Source: Candidatus Kuenenbacteria bacterium GW2011_GWA2_42_15
Lineage (GTDB): Bacteria > Patescibacteriota > Patescibacteriia > UBA2196 > GWA2-42-15
Reading direction: 5' to 3'
Length of the DNA stretch: 7,429 bases
Assembly: GCA_000998185.1 (NCBI GenBank)
Contig: LCCW01000056.1
Coordinates: 2,139 to 9,567, forward strand
The position numbers and the translations under genes are program-made. The notes beneath the pieces are model-generated. The model ran no database searches, was not told where the DNA came from, and saw only the letters and a list, made by a program, of their open reading frames with translations. This document shows, piece after piece, positions 1 to 6,138 of this stretch (positions are counted from its first letter, which is position 1; every line of letters begins with the position of its first letter).

Positions 1-519
1 AATAAACGATCACTAATATTAGCCAAAAAAATACTATTTTTTTTCTCTCTTTCCTTTGTTTTTATTCAAATTAGCCCAGATAAGATAATTTTGGCTAAAG
101 AAATAGAGATTGATTATGGTCGCGGCCCAACGGAATTACTTTTTGTCAATCATCCAGATAACCCCGCTCTTGATGCGGCTACTCCCGCCAACACTCTTAT
201 AAATATGGCCACTCTTAAAAATTTAGAATATTATACTACTTATATTACCGTTACTGCTTATACCTCAAGGGTAGAAGAAACTGACGACTCGCCATTTGTC
301 GCCGCTTGGGGAGATAAAGTTTATTGGGGCATGCTTGCCAGCAATGCTTTCCCTAAAAATACCCTTATTCAAATACCAGATTATTTTGGTTCTAAGGTTT
401 TTACTATTTTAGATCGCATGAATCCGCGCTATTATTATCATCTTGATATTTGGATGCCGGACCTGAACAACGCCAAAACTTGGGGCTCTAAATATATTAA
501 AATTGTTGTCTTAAAATAA
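1..519 (+). CDS. Secreted 3D-domain protein, 5'-partial
   Basis: The reading frame is open from the first base of the window, so the true start lies upstream; the TTG at 91 is only an internal codon. The visible 172 residues begin with a signal-peptide-like stretch: two lysines (about residues 9-10), a hydrophobic run rich in Phe, Leu and Ile, and a possible cleavage site near IILA-KE. The C-terminal 95 residues match the 3D domain, a double-psi beta-barrel related to MltA and to the C-terminus of RpfB-like proteins. They start with TVTAYTS and keep the three hallmark aspartates in ETDDSPF, ILDRM and HLDIWM, ending in WGSKYIKIVVL. Family members are exported and act on, or are predicted to act on, peptidoglycan (lytic transglycosylase type). 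Short single-domain 3D proteins of this kind are frequent in Parcubacteria (general knowledge, not searched). It converges on dnaN across a shared terminator. Fold assignment is firm; enzymatic activity is inferred. Confidence 0.85.
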   Translation, partial: NKRSLILAKKILFFFSLSFVFIQISPDKIILAKEIEIDYGRGPTELLFVNHPDNPALDAATPANTLINMATLKNLEYYTTYITVTAYTSRVEETDDSPFVAAWGDKVYWGMLASNAFPKNTLIQIPDYFGSKVFTILDRMNPRYYYHLDIWMPDLNNAKTWGSKYIKIVVLK

Positions 520-527
520 TAAAAACC

Positions 528-560
528 AAAACTCCGCCCTTCATTGAAGGACGGAGTTTT
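528..560. terminator. Bidirectional intrinsic terminator between 3D gene and dnaN
   Basis: Arms AAAACTCCG (528-536) and CGGAGTTTT (552-560) pair perfectly. An inner CCTTC/GAAGG stem follows with a three-base loop and a single C/A mismatch between the two stems. T-rich tracts follow on both strands (TTTTAAATTT rightward; TTTTGGTTTTT leftward), so it can end both the 3D gene and the dnaA-dnaN transcript. Confidence 0.9.
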
Positions 561-569
561 AAATTTATC

Positions 570-1676
570 TTACCTTCTGATTGGCATTATTAAATATAAA
601 TAATTATTGTCGTTCTCCGGTCTTAAAATTACCGGCAGATCCGAAGAATTGACCTCAATAACGATTTTCTTCTGATTGATGTTTTGCAGGCCGTCCAAAA
701 AATATTTATAATTAAAAACCGCGCTGTTATTTTCTCCTTCAATTATTGCCTCTACTGTTGATTTATTTTCTCCGCATTGAGCATTTGCCGCGGAAATAAT
801 AATGTTATTATTCTTGTTAAATTCCAATAAAACATCATTTATGCCGGCCCTGGAAAATAAGCTGGCTGTTTTTATCTGCGTTGTTAAAGCGCTCTTTTCC
901 GCCACCACTCTAGTCTTCCAGCCGTTCGGGATTATTTCCTTATAGTCTGGATAATTTCCCTCAATCAGCCGCGACATAATTGTTGTTTCTTTAAAACCAA
1001 AGACTATTTGACTTTCTCCAAATTTAATTTTTACGGGCTCTTCTCCATCCCCGCAGATACGAATTACTTCCTGTAGCGCTTTTAGGGGCGCTATTTTATA
1101 GGCTTTTTCTTGATTTAAATTATTTTTTACTATTTTTATATTCTTTTCCGCCAACCGATAACTGTCTGTCGCCGCCAAAACTAAATTATCCTTATTAACA
1201 ACCATTAAAATCCCTGAAAACTCAGGCCGGACATTATTATAGGACGCACTATTAATCACCTGACTTAGCCCCTCTTTTAATGTTTCCGATCCCAACTCTA
1301 TCTCATTTCCAGATTCAAGCCAGGGGATAACCGGAAAATCATCGGTTCCTTGACCTTTTATTGTGGTTTGTTGATTTTCTGTTTTAATTAAAATATTATT
1401 ATTATCCACCGATATTTCCACATTACCGCCGGTTAATAGCGCTACATATTCGGTAAAAATTTTTGCCCCAACGGTTATTTCTCCCTCACTTTCAACCTTG
1501 CCGCGCAAGGTGGTTTTTATCCCAATATCCAGATTAGTACTTATTAATTTTATCAACCCGCCCTCGGTTTTTATTAAAATATTATTTAATATAGGCAAGC
1601 TGATATTTTTACCGGCTAGACGAGAAACCACATTTAAACCTTTTATTAAATTTTCTTGCGTACAAATTATTCTCAT
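570..1676 (-). CDS. dnaN: DNA polymerase III beta subunit (sliding clamp)
   Basis: 368 residues, the usual length for the bacterial beta clamp, which forms a ring dimer that tethers polymerase III to DNA and docks other replication and repair proteins. Recognisable family segments are the N-terminal MRIICTQENLIKGLN, the LPILNNILI stretch, the GQGTDDFPVIP segment that leads into the second domain, the MVVNKDNLVLAATDSYRLA segment, the RLIEGNYPDYKEIIP segment and the C-terminal YLIMPIRR (family consensus near MPMR). Three repeated clamp domains fit this length. It starts at ATG 1676 with no clear Shine-Dalgarno. It lies downstream of dnaA on the same strand after 240 bp, too far for translational coupling. 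A perfect TATAAT (minus strand, 1703-1708) about 27 bases before the ATG could be the -10 of its own promoter, though no good -35 is visible. Confidence 0.97.
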   Translation of the reverse strand: MRIICTQENLIKGLNVVSRLAGKNISLPILNNILIKTEGGLIKLISTNLDIGIKTTLRGKVESEGEITVGAKIFTEYVALLTGGNVEISVDNNNILIKTENQQTTIKGQGTDDFPVIPWLESGNEIELGSETLKEGLSQVINSASYNNVRPEFSGILMVVNKDNLVLAATDSYRLAEKNIKIVKNNLNQEKAYKIAPLKALQEVIRICGDGEEPVKIKFGESQIVFGFKETTIMSRLIEGNYPDYKEIIPNGWKTRVVAEKSALTTQIKTASLFSRAGINDVLLEFNKNNNIIISAANAQCGENKSTVEAIIEGENNSAVFNYKYFLDGLQNINQKKIVIEVNSSDLPVILRPENDNNYLYLIMPIRR

Positions 1677-1916
1677 ATTAATGATTATTAATTATTTTTT
1701 ATATTATATATATCATATTATTAATAAGCGCGGTGGAAATGTTGATAAAAAATATTTTTTTGTTTTTTCTCAATGATTCTTGCTTTTACCTTCCCATTTG
1801 CCCTTTAATATCTCTTAATAAACCTCTCATGTTCAAGTGTATATTTGTTGTATAAAATTTTTCTTTTAAAATAAAAATTTTATTAAACACCTTTTCCACA
1901 AATAATCAAACTGTTT
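1677..1916. other. dnaA-dnaN intergenic AT-rich region, possible DNA-unwinding arm of oriC
   Basis: 240 bp without a gene. Positions 1677-1729 are almost pure A/T with alternating TAT runs, as expected of a DNA unwinding element. Two DnaA-box-like 9-mers lie here: TGTTGATAA (1740-1748; reverse TTATCAACA) and TTTTCCACA (1892-1900), each one mismatch from TTATCCACA. The 13-mer ATGTTGATAAAAA (1739-1751) recurs exactly at 3393-3405 on the other side of dnaA, in the same orientation. Separate AT-rich and box-rich regions flanking dnaA resemble the bipartite Bacillus origin. Which gap is the actual melting site cannot be decided by eye. Confidence 0.4.
1703..1708 (-). promoter_or_regulatory. Candidate -10 of a dnaN promoter
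   Basis: The minus strand reads TATAAT here, a perfect -10 hexamer, placing a transcription start about 20 bases before the dnaN ATG. The hexamer 17 bp upstream (GCGCTT) is a poor -35, and the whole stretch is so AT-rich that a chance match is likely. Confidence 0.3.
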
Positions 1917-3287
1917 TTACACTGCGCTGTTAAATATTTTCTGCCTTAAAAGGGTGATGTCTTGTTTTAGTTTATCGTCATCTATTAGTTTATTTTTTAT
2001 CTTTGAGTGAGCGTGCATTGCCGTGGTGTGATCCCGGCCCCCAAGCTCCTGCCCGATATTTGGGAAGGAAGCATCCACTTCCTCTCTCATAAGATACATT
2101 ATAATCTGGCGCGGCATCACCAATTCTTTTTTTCGGCAGCTGCCGACAATATCATTGATGCTGACGGCAAAATAACTAGAAACGGTTTGAATAATTAATT
2201 TATTGGAAATAGAGCCCTTTCTCGGTAAATTTATCAGTCCTGAAATAATTAGTTTTACCGAGTCTAGGGTTGGCTTTTCTTTTTTTAATTCATGGTGGGC
2301 GATAATTCTATTTAACGCCCCTTCCAGCTCTCTAATATTACTTTGAATATTTAAAGCAATGTGGTTGATTATTTCCTCTGACAAAAAATAGTTTTTTTCC
2401 GCCAATTTTGCGCCGATAATAGCGATTCTTGTTTCCAGATCAGGCTCGCCAATATCAGCAATCATTCCGCACTCAAATCTCGATCTTAATCGGTCCTCTA
2501 GGGTTGGTATGGCTTTTGGCGGCCGGTCGGAAGAAATCACAATTTGTTTATTTTTTTGGTATAAATCATTAAAGGTGTGAAAAAATTGTTCTTGGGTCTG
2601 CTCTTTTCCTTCCATAAATTGAATATCATCCACGATCAGCAGATCTACATCGCGGTATTTATCCTGGAAAGACTTAGTTTTACCCGTTCTTATTGCCTGA
2701 ACAAAATCATTGGTGAATTTTTCGCAGGTGGTATATAAAATTTTAGTTTTGGGATCTTTTATCAAAAGAATGTGTCCTATTGCCTGGAGTAGGTGCGTTT
2801 TTCCTAACCCGACGCCCCCGTAAATAAATAATGGGTTATAAATTTCACCAGGTTTGTCGCCAATGGCTTTTGCCGCCGCGTGCGCCAATTCATTATTTTT
2901 TCCCACGATGAACTTTTCAAAAGTGTATTTTGGATTTAAGCCGCTTGAATTATTTATGTTTATTAAAAAATCACTCTTGTCTGTGGATTCGTTTATTGCC
3001 CCAATTGTTTTATTGGCTAATACTGGCTCATAATTCTTATAAACCTCTATTTTATAAATAATATTTTTTATTCTATTATTGGTGATTTTTTTTAAAGTTT
3101 TAATAATCAAATCATGATATTTTTTTTCAAACCAGGCTTGAGTAAAAAGATTTGGCACGCCAATAATAATCTGTTCGTTTTCTTCAGCCACGATAAAAGT
3201 ATTTTTAAACCAAGTAATAAAATTGGCTCGCGAAAGCGTCAATTCTAATTCTCCAAGGACTGCTTGCCAGAGCTCATCTTTTGTCAT
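1917..3287 (-). CDS. dnaA: Chromosomal replication initiator protein DnaA
   Basis: 456 residues, full length. DnaA binds 9-bp boxes at oriC, oligomerises with ATP and melts the origin. Domain I (residues 1-80) starts with ELWQAVLGELE and includes FITWFKNT. A short variable linker follows to about 115. The AAA+ module begins at NPKYTFEKFIVG and has Walker A GGVGLGKTH (157-165), Walker B LLIVDDIQF (216-224), sensor I SSDRPP (252-257), the arginine-finger region LEDRLRSRF (263-271) and sensor II NIRELEGALNRI (317-328). Domain IV carries the DNA-binding signature GGRDHTTAMHAHSKI (416-430). All catalytic motifs are intact. The start at ATG 3287 has an A-rich leader and no Shine-Dalgarno. It is the first gene of the leftward dnaA-dnaN pair and is read from the extended -10 promoter at 3313-3341, which overlaps a DnaA-box-like site, so autoregulation is plausible. 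Confidence 0.98.
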   Translation of the reverse strand: MTKDELWQAVLGELELTLSRANFITWFKNTFIVAEENEQIIIGVPNLFTQAWFEKKYHDLIIKTLKKITNNRIKNIIYKIEVYKNYEPVLANKTIGAINESTDKSDFLININNSSGLNPKYTFEKFIVGKNNELAHAAAKAIGDKPGEIYNPLFIYGGVGLGKTHLLQAIGHILLIKDPKTKILYTTCEKFTNDFVQAIRTGKTKSFQDKYRDVDLLIVDDIQFMEGKEQTQEQFFHTFNDLYQKNKQIVISSDRPPKAIPTLEDRLRSRFECGMIADIGEPDLETRIAIIGAKLAEKNYFLSEEIINHIALNIQSNIRELEGALNRIIAHHELKKEKPTLDSVKLIISGLINLPRKGSISNKLIIQTVSSYFAVSINDIVGSCRKKELVMPRQIIMYLMREEVDASFPNIGQELGGRDHTTAMHAHSKIKNKLIDDDKLKQDITLLRQKIFNSAV

Positions 3288-3312
3288 ATTTTTTTTAAAC
3301 TTTATTACTTAA

Positions 3313-3341
3313 ATAATAACACAATGCCGGCTTATATACAA
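3313..3341 (-). promoter_or_regulatory. dnaA promoter (extended -10)
   Basis: On the minus strand the extended -10 TGTTATTAT (3313-3321; hexamer TATTAT, 5 of 6 to consensus) is preceded, after a 17-bp spacer, by the -35 TTGTAT (3336-3341). Initiation would fall about 20 bases upstream of the dnaA ATG. The -35 overlaps the DnaA-box-like TTATATACA (3332-3340). Confidence 0.6.
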
Positions 3342-3348
3342 AGCAGGC
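3326..3348. repeat. Inverted repeat inside the dnaA promoter
   Basis: Arms GCCGGCTT (3326-3333) and AAGCAGGC (3341-3348) are complementary except for one position and are separated by ATATACA. The dyad lies across the spacer and -35 of the dnaA promoter, so it may be an operator or a cruciform-prone site in the origin. The function is unknown. Confidence 0.45.
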
Positions 3349-3453
3349 TAAAATGCGTAAAAAGTGTATAAAATGTGGACAGAATGGGGTATATGTTGAT
3401 AAAAACTTTGTAAAAGGAAACCTTAATTTTAATTATTTTGTCTGGAGCTATTC

Positions 3454-3482
3454 TTGTAATTTACCGAATCTTGTGATATTAT
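3454..3482 (+). promoter_or_regulatory. rpmH operon promoter (extended -10)
   Basis: -35 TTGTAA (3454-3459), 17-bp spacer, extended -10 TGATATTAT (3474-3482; hexamer TATTAT). Transcription would start near 3489, about 32 bases before the rpmH ATG. The layout mirrors the dnaA promoter, with the same hexamer, spacer and TGn extension. Confidence 0.65.
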
Positions 3483-3520
3483 AAATACAATCTTGTTTTT
3501 TTATAATTAAATTTTTAAGT

Positions 3521-3661
3521 ATGGCGACCAAGAGAACCTATCAGCCCAAGAAAAGAAAAAGAGCCAAAACCCATGGTTTTTTAACTCGCATATCAACCAA
3601 AGCTGGCCGTCAGGTTATTATTAGACGCCGGCATAAGAAAAGAAAAAGATTAAGTGTATAA
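3521..3661 (+). CDS. rpmH: 50S ribosomal protein L34 (bL34)
   Basis: A 46-residue, strongly basic protein starting at ATG 3521 (MATKRTYQPKKRKRAKTHGF) and ending KKRKRLSV, stop TAA. It matches the invariant bL34 layout: TYQPxKRKRxxTHGF, then a central RxSTKAGRQV and a C-terminal run of Arg and Lys. bL34 is a small component of the large ribosomal subunit. It is the first gene of the rightward operon facing dnaA. No Shine-Dalgarno is visible; the leader is A/T only. Length is normal for the family (44-47 residues). Confidence 0.97.
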   Translation: MATKRTYQPKKRKRAKTHGFLTRISTKAGRQVIIRRRHKKRKRLSV

Positions 3662-3673
3662 ATTTATTCAACA

Positions 3674-3701
3674 TTAGCCCAAAAAGTTGTATGTTGGCTA
3701 A
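3674..3701 (+). repeat. Hairpin overlapping the rnpA start
   Basis: TTAGCC-C-AA (3674-3682) can pair with TTGGCTAA (3694-3701) with one bulged C, leaving the rnpA ATG (3691-3693) in the loop. A very similar arrangement with identical spacing occurs at 71-98. A role in translation control is speculative. Confidence 0.35.
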
Positions 3702-4044
3702 AGACAATCGCTTGCGTTCCCATCGTGATTATGGCCGTGTTTTTAAAAAGGGGCAAACATATTTTAGTCCTTTTTTTAATCTTGGTGTTTTATTTTCAAA
3801 ATTAAATAAATCTCGCTTTGGCGTTATAATTTCAGCTAATATCAGTAAAAAAGCTACTATTAGAAATCTTTTTAAAAGGCGGATTAACTCTATAATTCAG
3901 AAGAATATAAACAACCTTGAAACCGGACTTGATCTGACTATTAAAGTCAAACCAGCTGCCCTAAACCTGGAATATTCAGGCTTGGAGCATTCACTGACCT
4001 CTTTATTTTATTACGCCGGGGTTTTAAAAAATAAAAGTAAATGA
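3691..4044 (+). CDS. rnpA: Ribonuclease P protein component
   Basis: 117 residues, normal length. RnpA is the small basic protein that helps the RNase P RNA bind and cleave pre-tRNA 5' leaders. The family signature is visible: the N-terminal LAKDNRLRSHRDYGRVFKKG (tRNA-leader binding region), RFGVIISANISKK and the RNR-type motif RNLFKRRI (58-65). It starts at ATG 3691, 29 bases after rpmH, and lacks a Shine-Dalgarno; the start lies in the loop of a possible hairpin. Its stop TGA overlaps the yidD start as ATGA (4041-4044), indicating translational coupling. It is the only gene here ending in TGA. The family match holds with TGA read as stop. Confidence 0.96.
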   Translation: MLAKDNRLRSHRDYGRVFKKGQTYFSPFFNLGVLFSKLNKSRFGVIISANISKKATIRNLFKRRINSIIQKNINNLETGLDLTIKVKPAALNLEYSGLEHSLTSLFYYAGVLKNKSK

Positions 4045-4298
4045 TTTTTCTCAATTTTTTTTCGCGCAAATTAGCCATTTTTATTATAAAAATATATCAA
4101 AAAACCATTTCTTTTGATCATAGTTTTTTGGGTAATATTATTAAACCGCGCGGCCAGTGCCGTTTTCGGCCTACCTGTTCAGAATATGCGATTCAAGCCT
4201 TAGAAAGATATGGTTTTATTCGGGGTATTTGCTTTACTATAAACAGGTTTTTTTGTTGTCATCCTTGGTCTCGCGGCGGCTATGATCCCCTAAAATAG
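4041..4298 (+). CDS. yidD: Membrane protein insertion efficiency factor YidD
   Basis: 85 residues, as usual for the family. YidD is a small peripheral inner-membrane protein that aids YidC-dependent insertion. An N-terminal amphipathic/hydrophobic stretch (residues 1-25, FSRKLAIFIIKIYQKTIS) precedes the conserved core: CRFRPTCSEYAIQALERYG (Cys40, Cys46), a CC pair (72-73), and HPWSRGGYDP (74-83). ATG 4041 overlaps the rnpA stop by four bases; yidC follows after five bases, so rnpA-yidD-yidC are one transcription unit. Confidence 0.96.
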   Translation: MIFLNFFSRKLAIFIIKIYQKTISFDHSFLGNIIKPRGQCRFRPTCSEYAIQALERYGFIRGICFTINRFFCCHPWSRGGYDPLK

Positions 4299-4303
4299 TT
4301 ATT

Positions 4304-4894
4304 ATGATCCAACTTTACCACCTTTTAATTTACCAACCGCTTTTTAATCTGCTGGTGTTTTTTTACAACACTATTTCTTTTCAAGACATTGGCGTCGCGA
4401 TTATTCTGATCACCGTTTTTATAAAAATTATTCTTTATCCCCTGTCTATTAAATCCATAAAAGCTCAAAAGGACCTGCAAGGCATACAGCCCAAAGTTGA
4501 CGCTCTAAAAATAAAATATAAAGGCAATCAAGAGGCAATGGGCCGAGAATTAATGGCTTTATATAAAAACGAAAAAATATCCCCAGCTTCTTCTTGCTTG
4601 CCGCTTTTAATTCAACTGCCCTTTCTAATTGCCGTTTACAGTGTTTTTAGAAATGGTTTTAAGCCGGAAAGCCTCAATCTGCTCTATGATTTTGTTCGCA
4701 ATCCCGGACAAATAAATTCCCTAGCCTTTGGTTTTTTGGATTTTTCGCAAAAGAATATTGTACTGGCTTTTTTGTCAGCCGCGGCTCAATACTGGGCTTC
4801 CAGCATGCTGATTACCAAGCGGCAACCCAGTGTTTCTGGAGCAAAAGACGAGAATTTAACCTCGGCTCTAAATGCAGCAGCTTTATGTTTTTAA
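4304..4894 (+). CDS. yidC: Membrane insertase YidC/Oxa1, truncated by internal lesion
   Basis: YidC inserts membrane proteins alone or with Sec. The 196-residue frame contains most of the conserved core: the first core helix DIGVAIILITVFIKIILYPL (28-47) with Lys41 where the groove Arg usually lies, the cytoplasmic coiled hairpin (KAQKDLQGIQPKVDAL to ELMALYKNEKISP), the second helix CLPLLIQLPFLIAVYSVF (98-115) and a further helix around NIVLAFLSAAAQYWASSML (151-169). Homologues continue with an MxxQMxYFxP segment, a helix, PxGLxLYW, a last helix and QQxxxxRK. Here the frame stops after SALNAAALCF, so the last two helices are absent. A tail-like peptide resumes in another frame at 4872. An intact insertase is normally essential, so this is a recent pseudogene, a sequence error or an unusual short form. 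The start at ATG 4304 follows yidD by five bases. Confidence 0.9.
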   Translation: MIQLYHLLIYQPLFNLLVFFYNTISFQDIGVAIILITVFIKIILYPLSIKSIKAQKDLQGIQPKVDALKIKYKGNQEAMGRELMALYKNEKISPASSCLPLLIQLPFLIAVYSVFRNGFKPESLNLLYDFVRNPGQINSLAFGFLDFSQKNIVLAFLSAAAQYWASSMLITKRQPSVSGAKDENLTSALNAAALCF

Positions 4895-4985
4895 AAAACA
4901 TCTTAAAAAAGAGCCGGTAGTTATTTCGGCCGGCTTCAAACCAGCCAATATTAAGAAAATTAAAAACCATGATTCAAACAACTAA
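4872..4985 (+). pseudogene. yidC: Out-of-frame remnant of the yidC 3' end
   Basis: In the frame +1 to the main yidC frame, codons from 4872 read MQQLYVFKKHLKKEPVV and continue as a Lys-rich tail to TAA at 4985. This resembles the QQ-x(4)-RK end of YidC just after the last helix and is followed by the usual basic tail. It begins where the main frame degenerates (around 4867-4872), as expected if about 35-45 residues plus a frameshift were lost between two CAG-containing sites. There is no promoter or Shine-Dalgarno for independent expression. It overlaps the start of the next gene by 17 bases. Assignment as yidC tail is inference from motif and position. Confidence 0.6.
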
Positions 4986-5274
4986 AAAGATGATAAACTT
5001 GCCGGTTTTTACCGTTTCTGGCAAAGAAATAGGCCACTTAATTGATCTCAATATTGATACTGATTCGCAAAGCGTCATCAGTTATTCGGTCAAGTCGCAC
5101 CATACCATTGTCGGGATTTTTAACAACGAGTTGATTATAAACCGCGGCCAAATTGTTGATATTTTGCCGGATAAAATAATTGCGTCAGACAATTTTCCGC
5201 CCCATGAAGACAAAGAAAAAAATTTACTAAAGAAAAAAAAACAGGCTGTTTCAGCCATTGAAAAGAATTCCTAA
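4969..5274 (+). CDS. PRC-barrel domain protein
   Basis: 101 residues. Residues 8-77 read as a PRC-barrel: NLPVFTVSGKEIGHLIDLNID, then an ISYSVK strand, ELIINRGQIVDILPDKIIASD, followed by a Lys-rich tail (KEKNLLKKKKQ). PRC-barrels are small beta-barrels found in RimM and in photosynthetic reaction-centre H subunits. Free-standing ones are common in CPR and archaea, often of unknown role, sometimes in RNA-processing contexts. No signal or membrane segment is seen, so the protein should be cytoplasmic. The start could be ATG 4969 or the in-frame ATG 4990; the former is chosen because MIQTTKKMINLP resembles related N-termini. It ends the rightward rpmH-yidC run and is followed by a terminator. 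Function unknown. Confidence 0.8.
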   Translation: MIQTTKKMINLPVFTVSGKEIGHLIDLNIDTDSQSVISYSVKSHHTIVGIFNNELIINRGQIVDILPDKIIASDNFPPHEDKEKNLLKKKKQAVSAIEKNS

Positions 5275-5304
5275 AAAATATACGCTCGCCATTAGAATTT
5301 TCAA

Positions 5305-5329
5305 TGCCCCGTCCGCTTGCGGCGGGGCA
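5305..5329. terminator. Bidirectional terminator between PRC gene and DAGK-like gene
   Basis: TGCCCCG (5305-5311) pairs with CGGGGCA (5323-5329), with an inner CCG-CTTG-CGG hairpin and one bulged T. A/T-rich flanks (AATTTAT rightward, TTGAAAATT leftward) suit termination from both sides of this convergent gap. Confidence 0.85.
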
Positions 5330-5339
5330 ATTTATCATA

Positions 5340-6125
5340 CTAACATTGTATGGCTATTGATTTTTGTTTTATCCCTTTTCCCACAATAACCCGCAATTGA
5401 TTTTTTAAAACCGTCACTTCTGCCGGAGATTTAACGGTTCTTTGCCGGTCAATATTGATGGTCACTGGGTTTTTTCTGTGTTTTATGGTCATCTTTTTTA
5501 TGGGAAAAACGCTGATTCTTTCTGGCAGACTTTCTTCTTTTTTATGCCAGAGTTTTTGCCAAAAGGTCTTTTCTTTGGGCGCGAAAACTGCTTCCATTAT
5601 GCCGTCGCCTGGATTTGACCGGAAGTTGTAATTACTGATATTAATATTATACAAACCAACCGCTTCATTGTTGGGTAAGGGGTTTATGTTGTAATTTTCC
5701 AGATTAAAAACAATATTATCATCAGCGGATTCCAGCCCTAGTAAAAAATATTGTTCGTTGATTTGTCCCACATCCAATTTTTTCACCTTTCTGGCTGATA
5801 ATATCCGACAGGCCTCTTCGGCCGAGTTTATGCCCAGCGCGGGCGCCAATAAATTACCTTCTCCAATTGGAATTATTCCCAAGGTGATCTTTTTATTCAT
5901 GATTAAGTTGGCTACTTTACTTACGGTTTGATCATTGCCCACGGCAACGATATTTTCCGCCCCTTCTTCCATGGCCTCTTCAAGAAGGCTCTCTATGTTT
6001 TTTAATACGGTCAAGCGGCAAAGTTTGCCGCCAATGCCAAGATTTGCCAAAAGCAACTCTATCTTTGAGAGTTGCTTTTGATATTTTTTCCGATTGGTGA
6101 AGGTGTCGCAGATGTAATAGTTCAT
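5340..6125 (-). CDS. Diacylglycerol kinase / YegS-fold protein with altered catalytic motif
   Basis: Start chosen at ATG 6125 (261 residues, MNYYICDTF), because AAGGA stands nine bases upstream; an upstream in-frame ATG at 6161 would overlap the bactofilin gene by 23 bases. The N-terminal half fits the DAGK catalytic domain: IVAVGNDQTVSKVANLIM (59-76) aligns with the GGDGTVNEV nucleotide-binding motif and LGIIPIGEGNLLAPALGI (82-99) with PLGTGNDFARxLGI. The C-terminal half, with PVTINIDRQ (220-228) where family members have a VxxDGE strand, fits the second domain. Two key glycines are changed (GGDGT to GNDQT; GTGND to GEGNL), so lipid-kinase activity is uncertain; it could be a diverged kinase or a binding protein. 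It follows the bactofilin gene after 13 bases and is very likely cotranscribed. No membrane segment is seen. Confidence 0.75.
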   Translation of the reverse strand: MNYYICDTFTNRKKYQKQLSKIELLLANLGIGGKLCRLTVLKNIESLLEEAMEEGAENIVAVGNDQTVSKVANLIMNKKITLGIIPIGEGNLLAPALGINSAEEACRILSARKVKKLDVGQINEQYFLLGLESADDNIVFNLENYNINPLPNNEAVGLYNINISNYNFRSNPGDGIMEAVFAPKEKTFWQKLWHKKEESLPERISVFPIKKMTIKHRKNPVTINIDRQRTVKSPAEVTVLKNQLRVIVGKGIKQKSIAIQC

Positions 6126-6138
6126 TAAAGAAGATCCT

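Larger units (their letters stand above)
3288..3520. other. oriC: Candidate oriC (dnaA-rpmH intergenic region)
   Basis: 233 bp between divergent dnaA and rpmH, the commonest origin position in bacteria. DnaA-box-like 9-mers cluster here: TTATATACA (3332-3340), AGTGTATAA (3363-3371; reverse TTATACACT), TGTGGACAG (3374-3382; reverse CTGTCCACA, two mismatches) and TGTTGATAA (3394-3402; reverse TTATCAACA). Apart from the third, each differs from TTATNCACA at one position; none is perfect. The right half (3421-3520) is AT-rich. Transcription diverges from this gap. GC-skew over the whole genome would be needed to fix the origin. Confidence 0.6.

Noticed and set aside
1498..1776. 92-codon plus-strand frame antisense to the dnaN start
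   Set aside because: Shadow of dnaN extended into AT-rich intergenic DNA; the tail is only Ile/Tyr/Phe-rich codons.
2007..2198. 63-codon plus-strand frame inside dnaA
   Set aside because: Antisense to the conserved domain IV signature, which explains its length.
3652..3660. AGTGTATAA resembling a DnaA box at the rpmH end
   Set aside because: It is the coding sequence for the terminal Ser-Val and stop codon of L34, so it is probably coincidental.
4042..4044. TGA as a sense codon (alternative code of some CPR lineages)
   Set aside because: RnpA has normal length when TGA is a stop, it overlaps the yidD start as ATGA, and the conserved motifs of all genes read correctly with the standard code.
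5135..5338. 67-codon minus-strand frame over the PRC gene end and terminator
   Set aside because: Antisense to a real gene and reads through a terminator hairpin.
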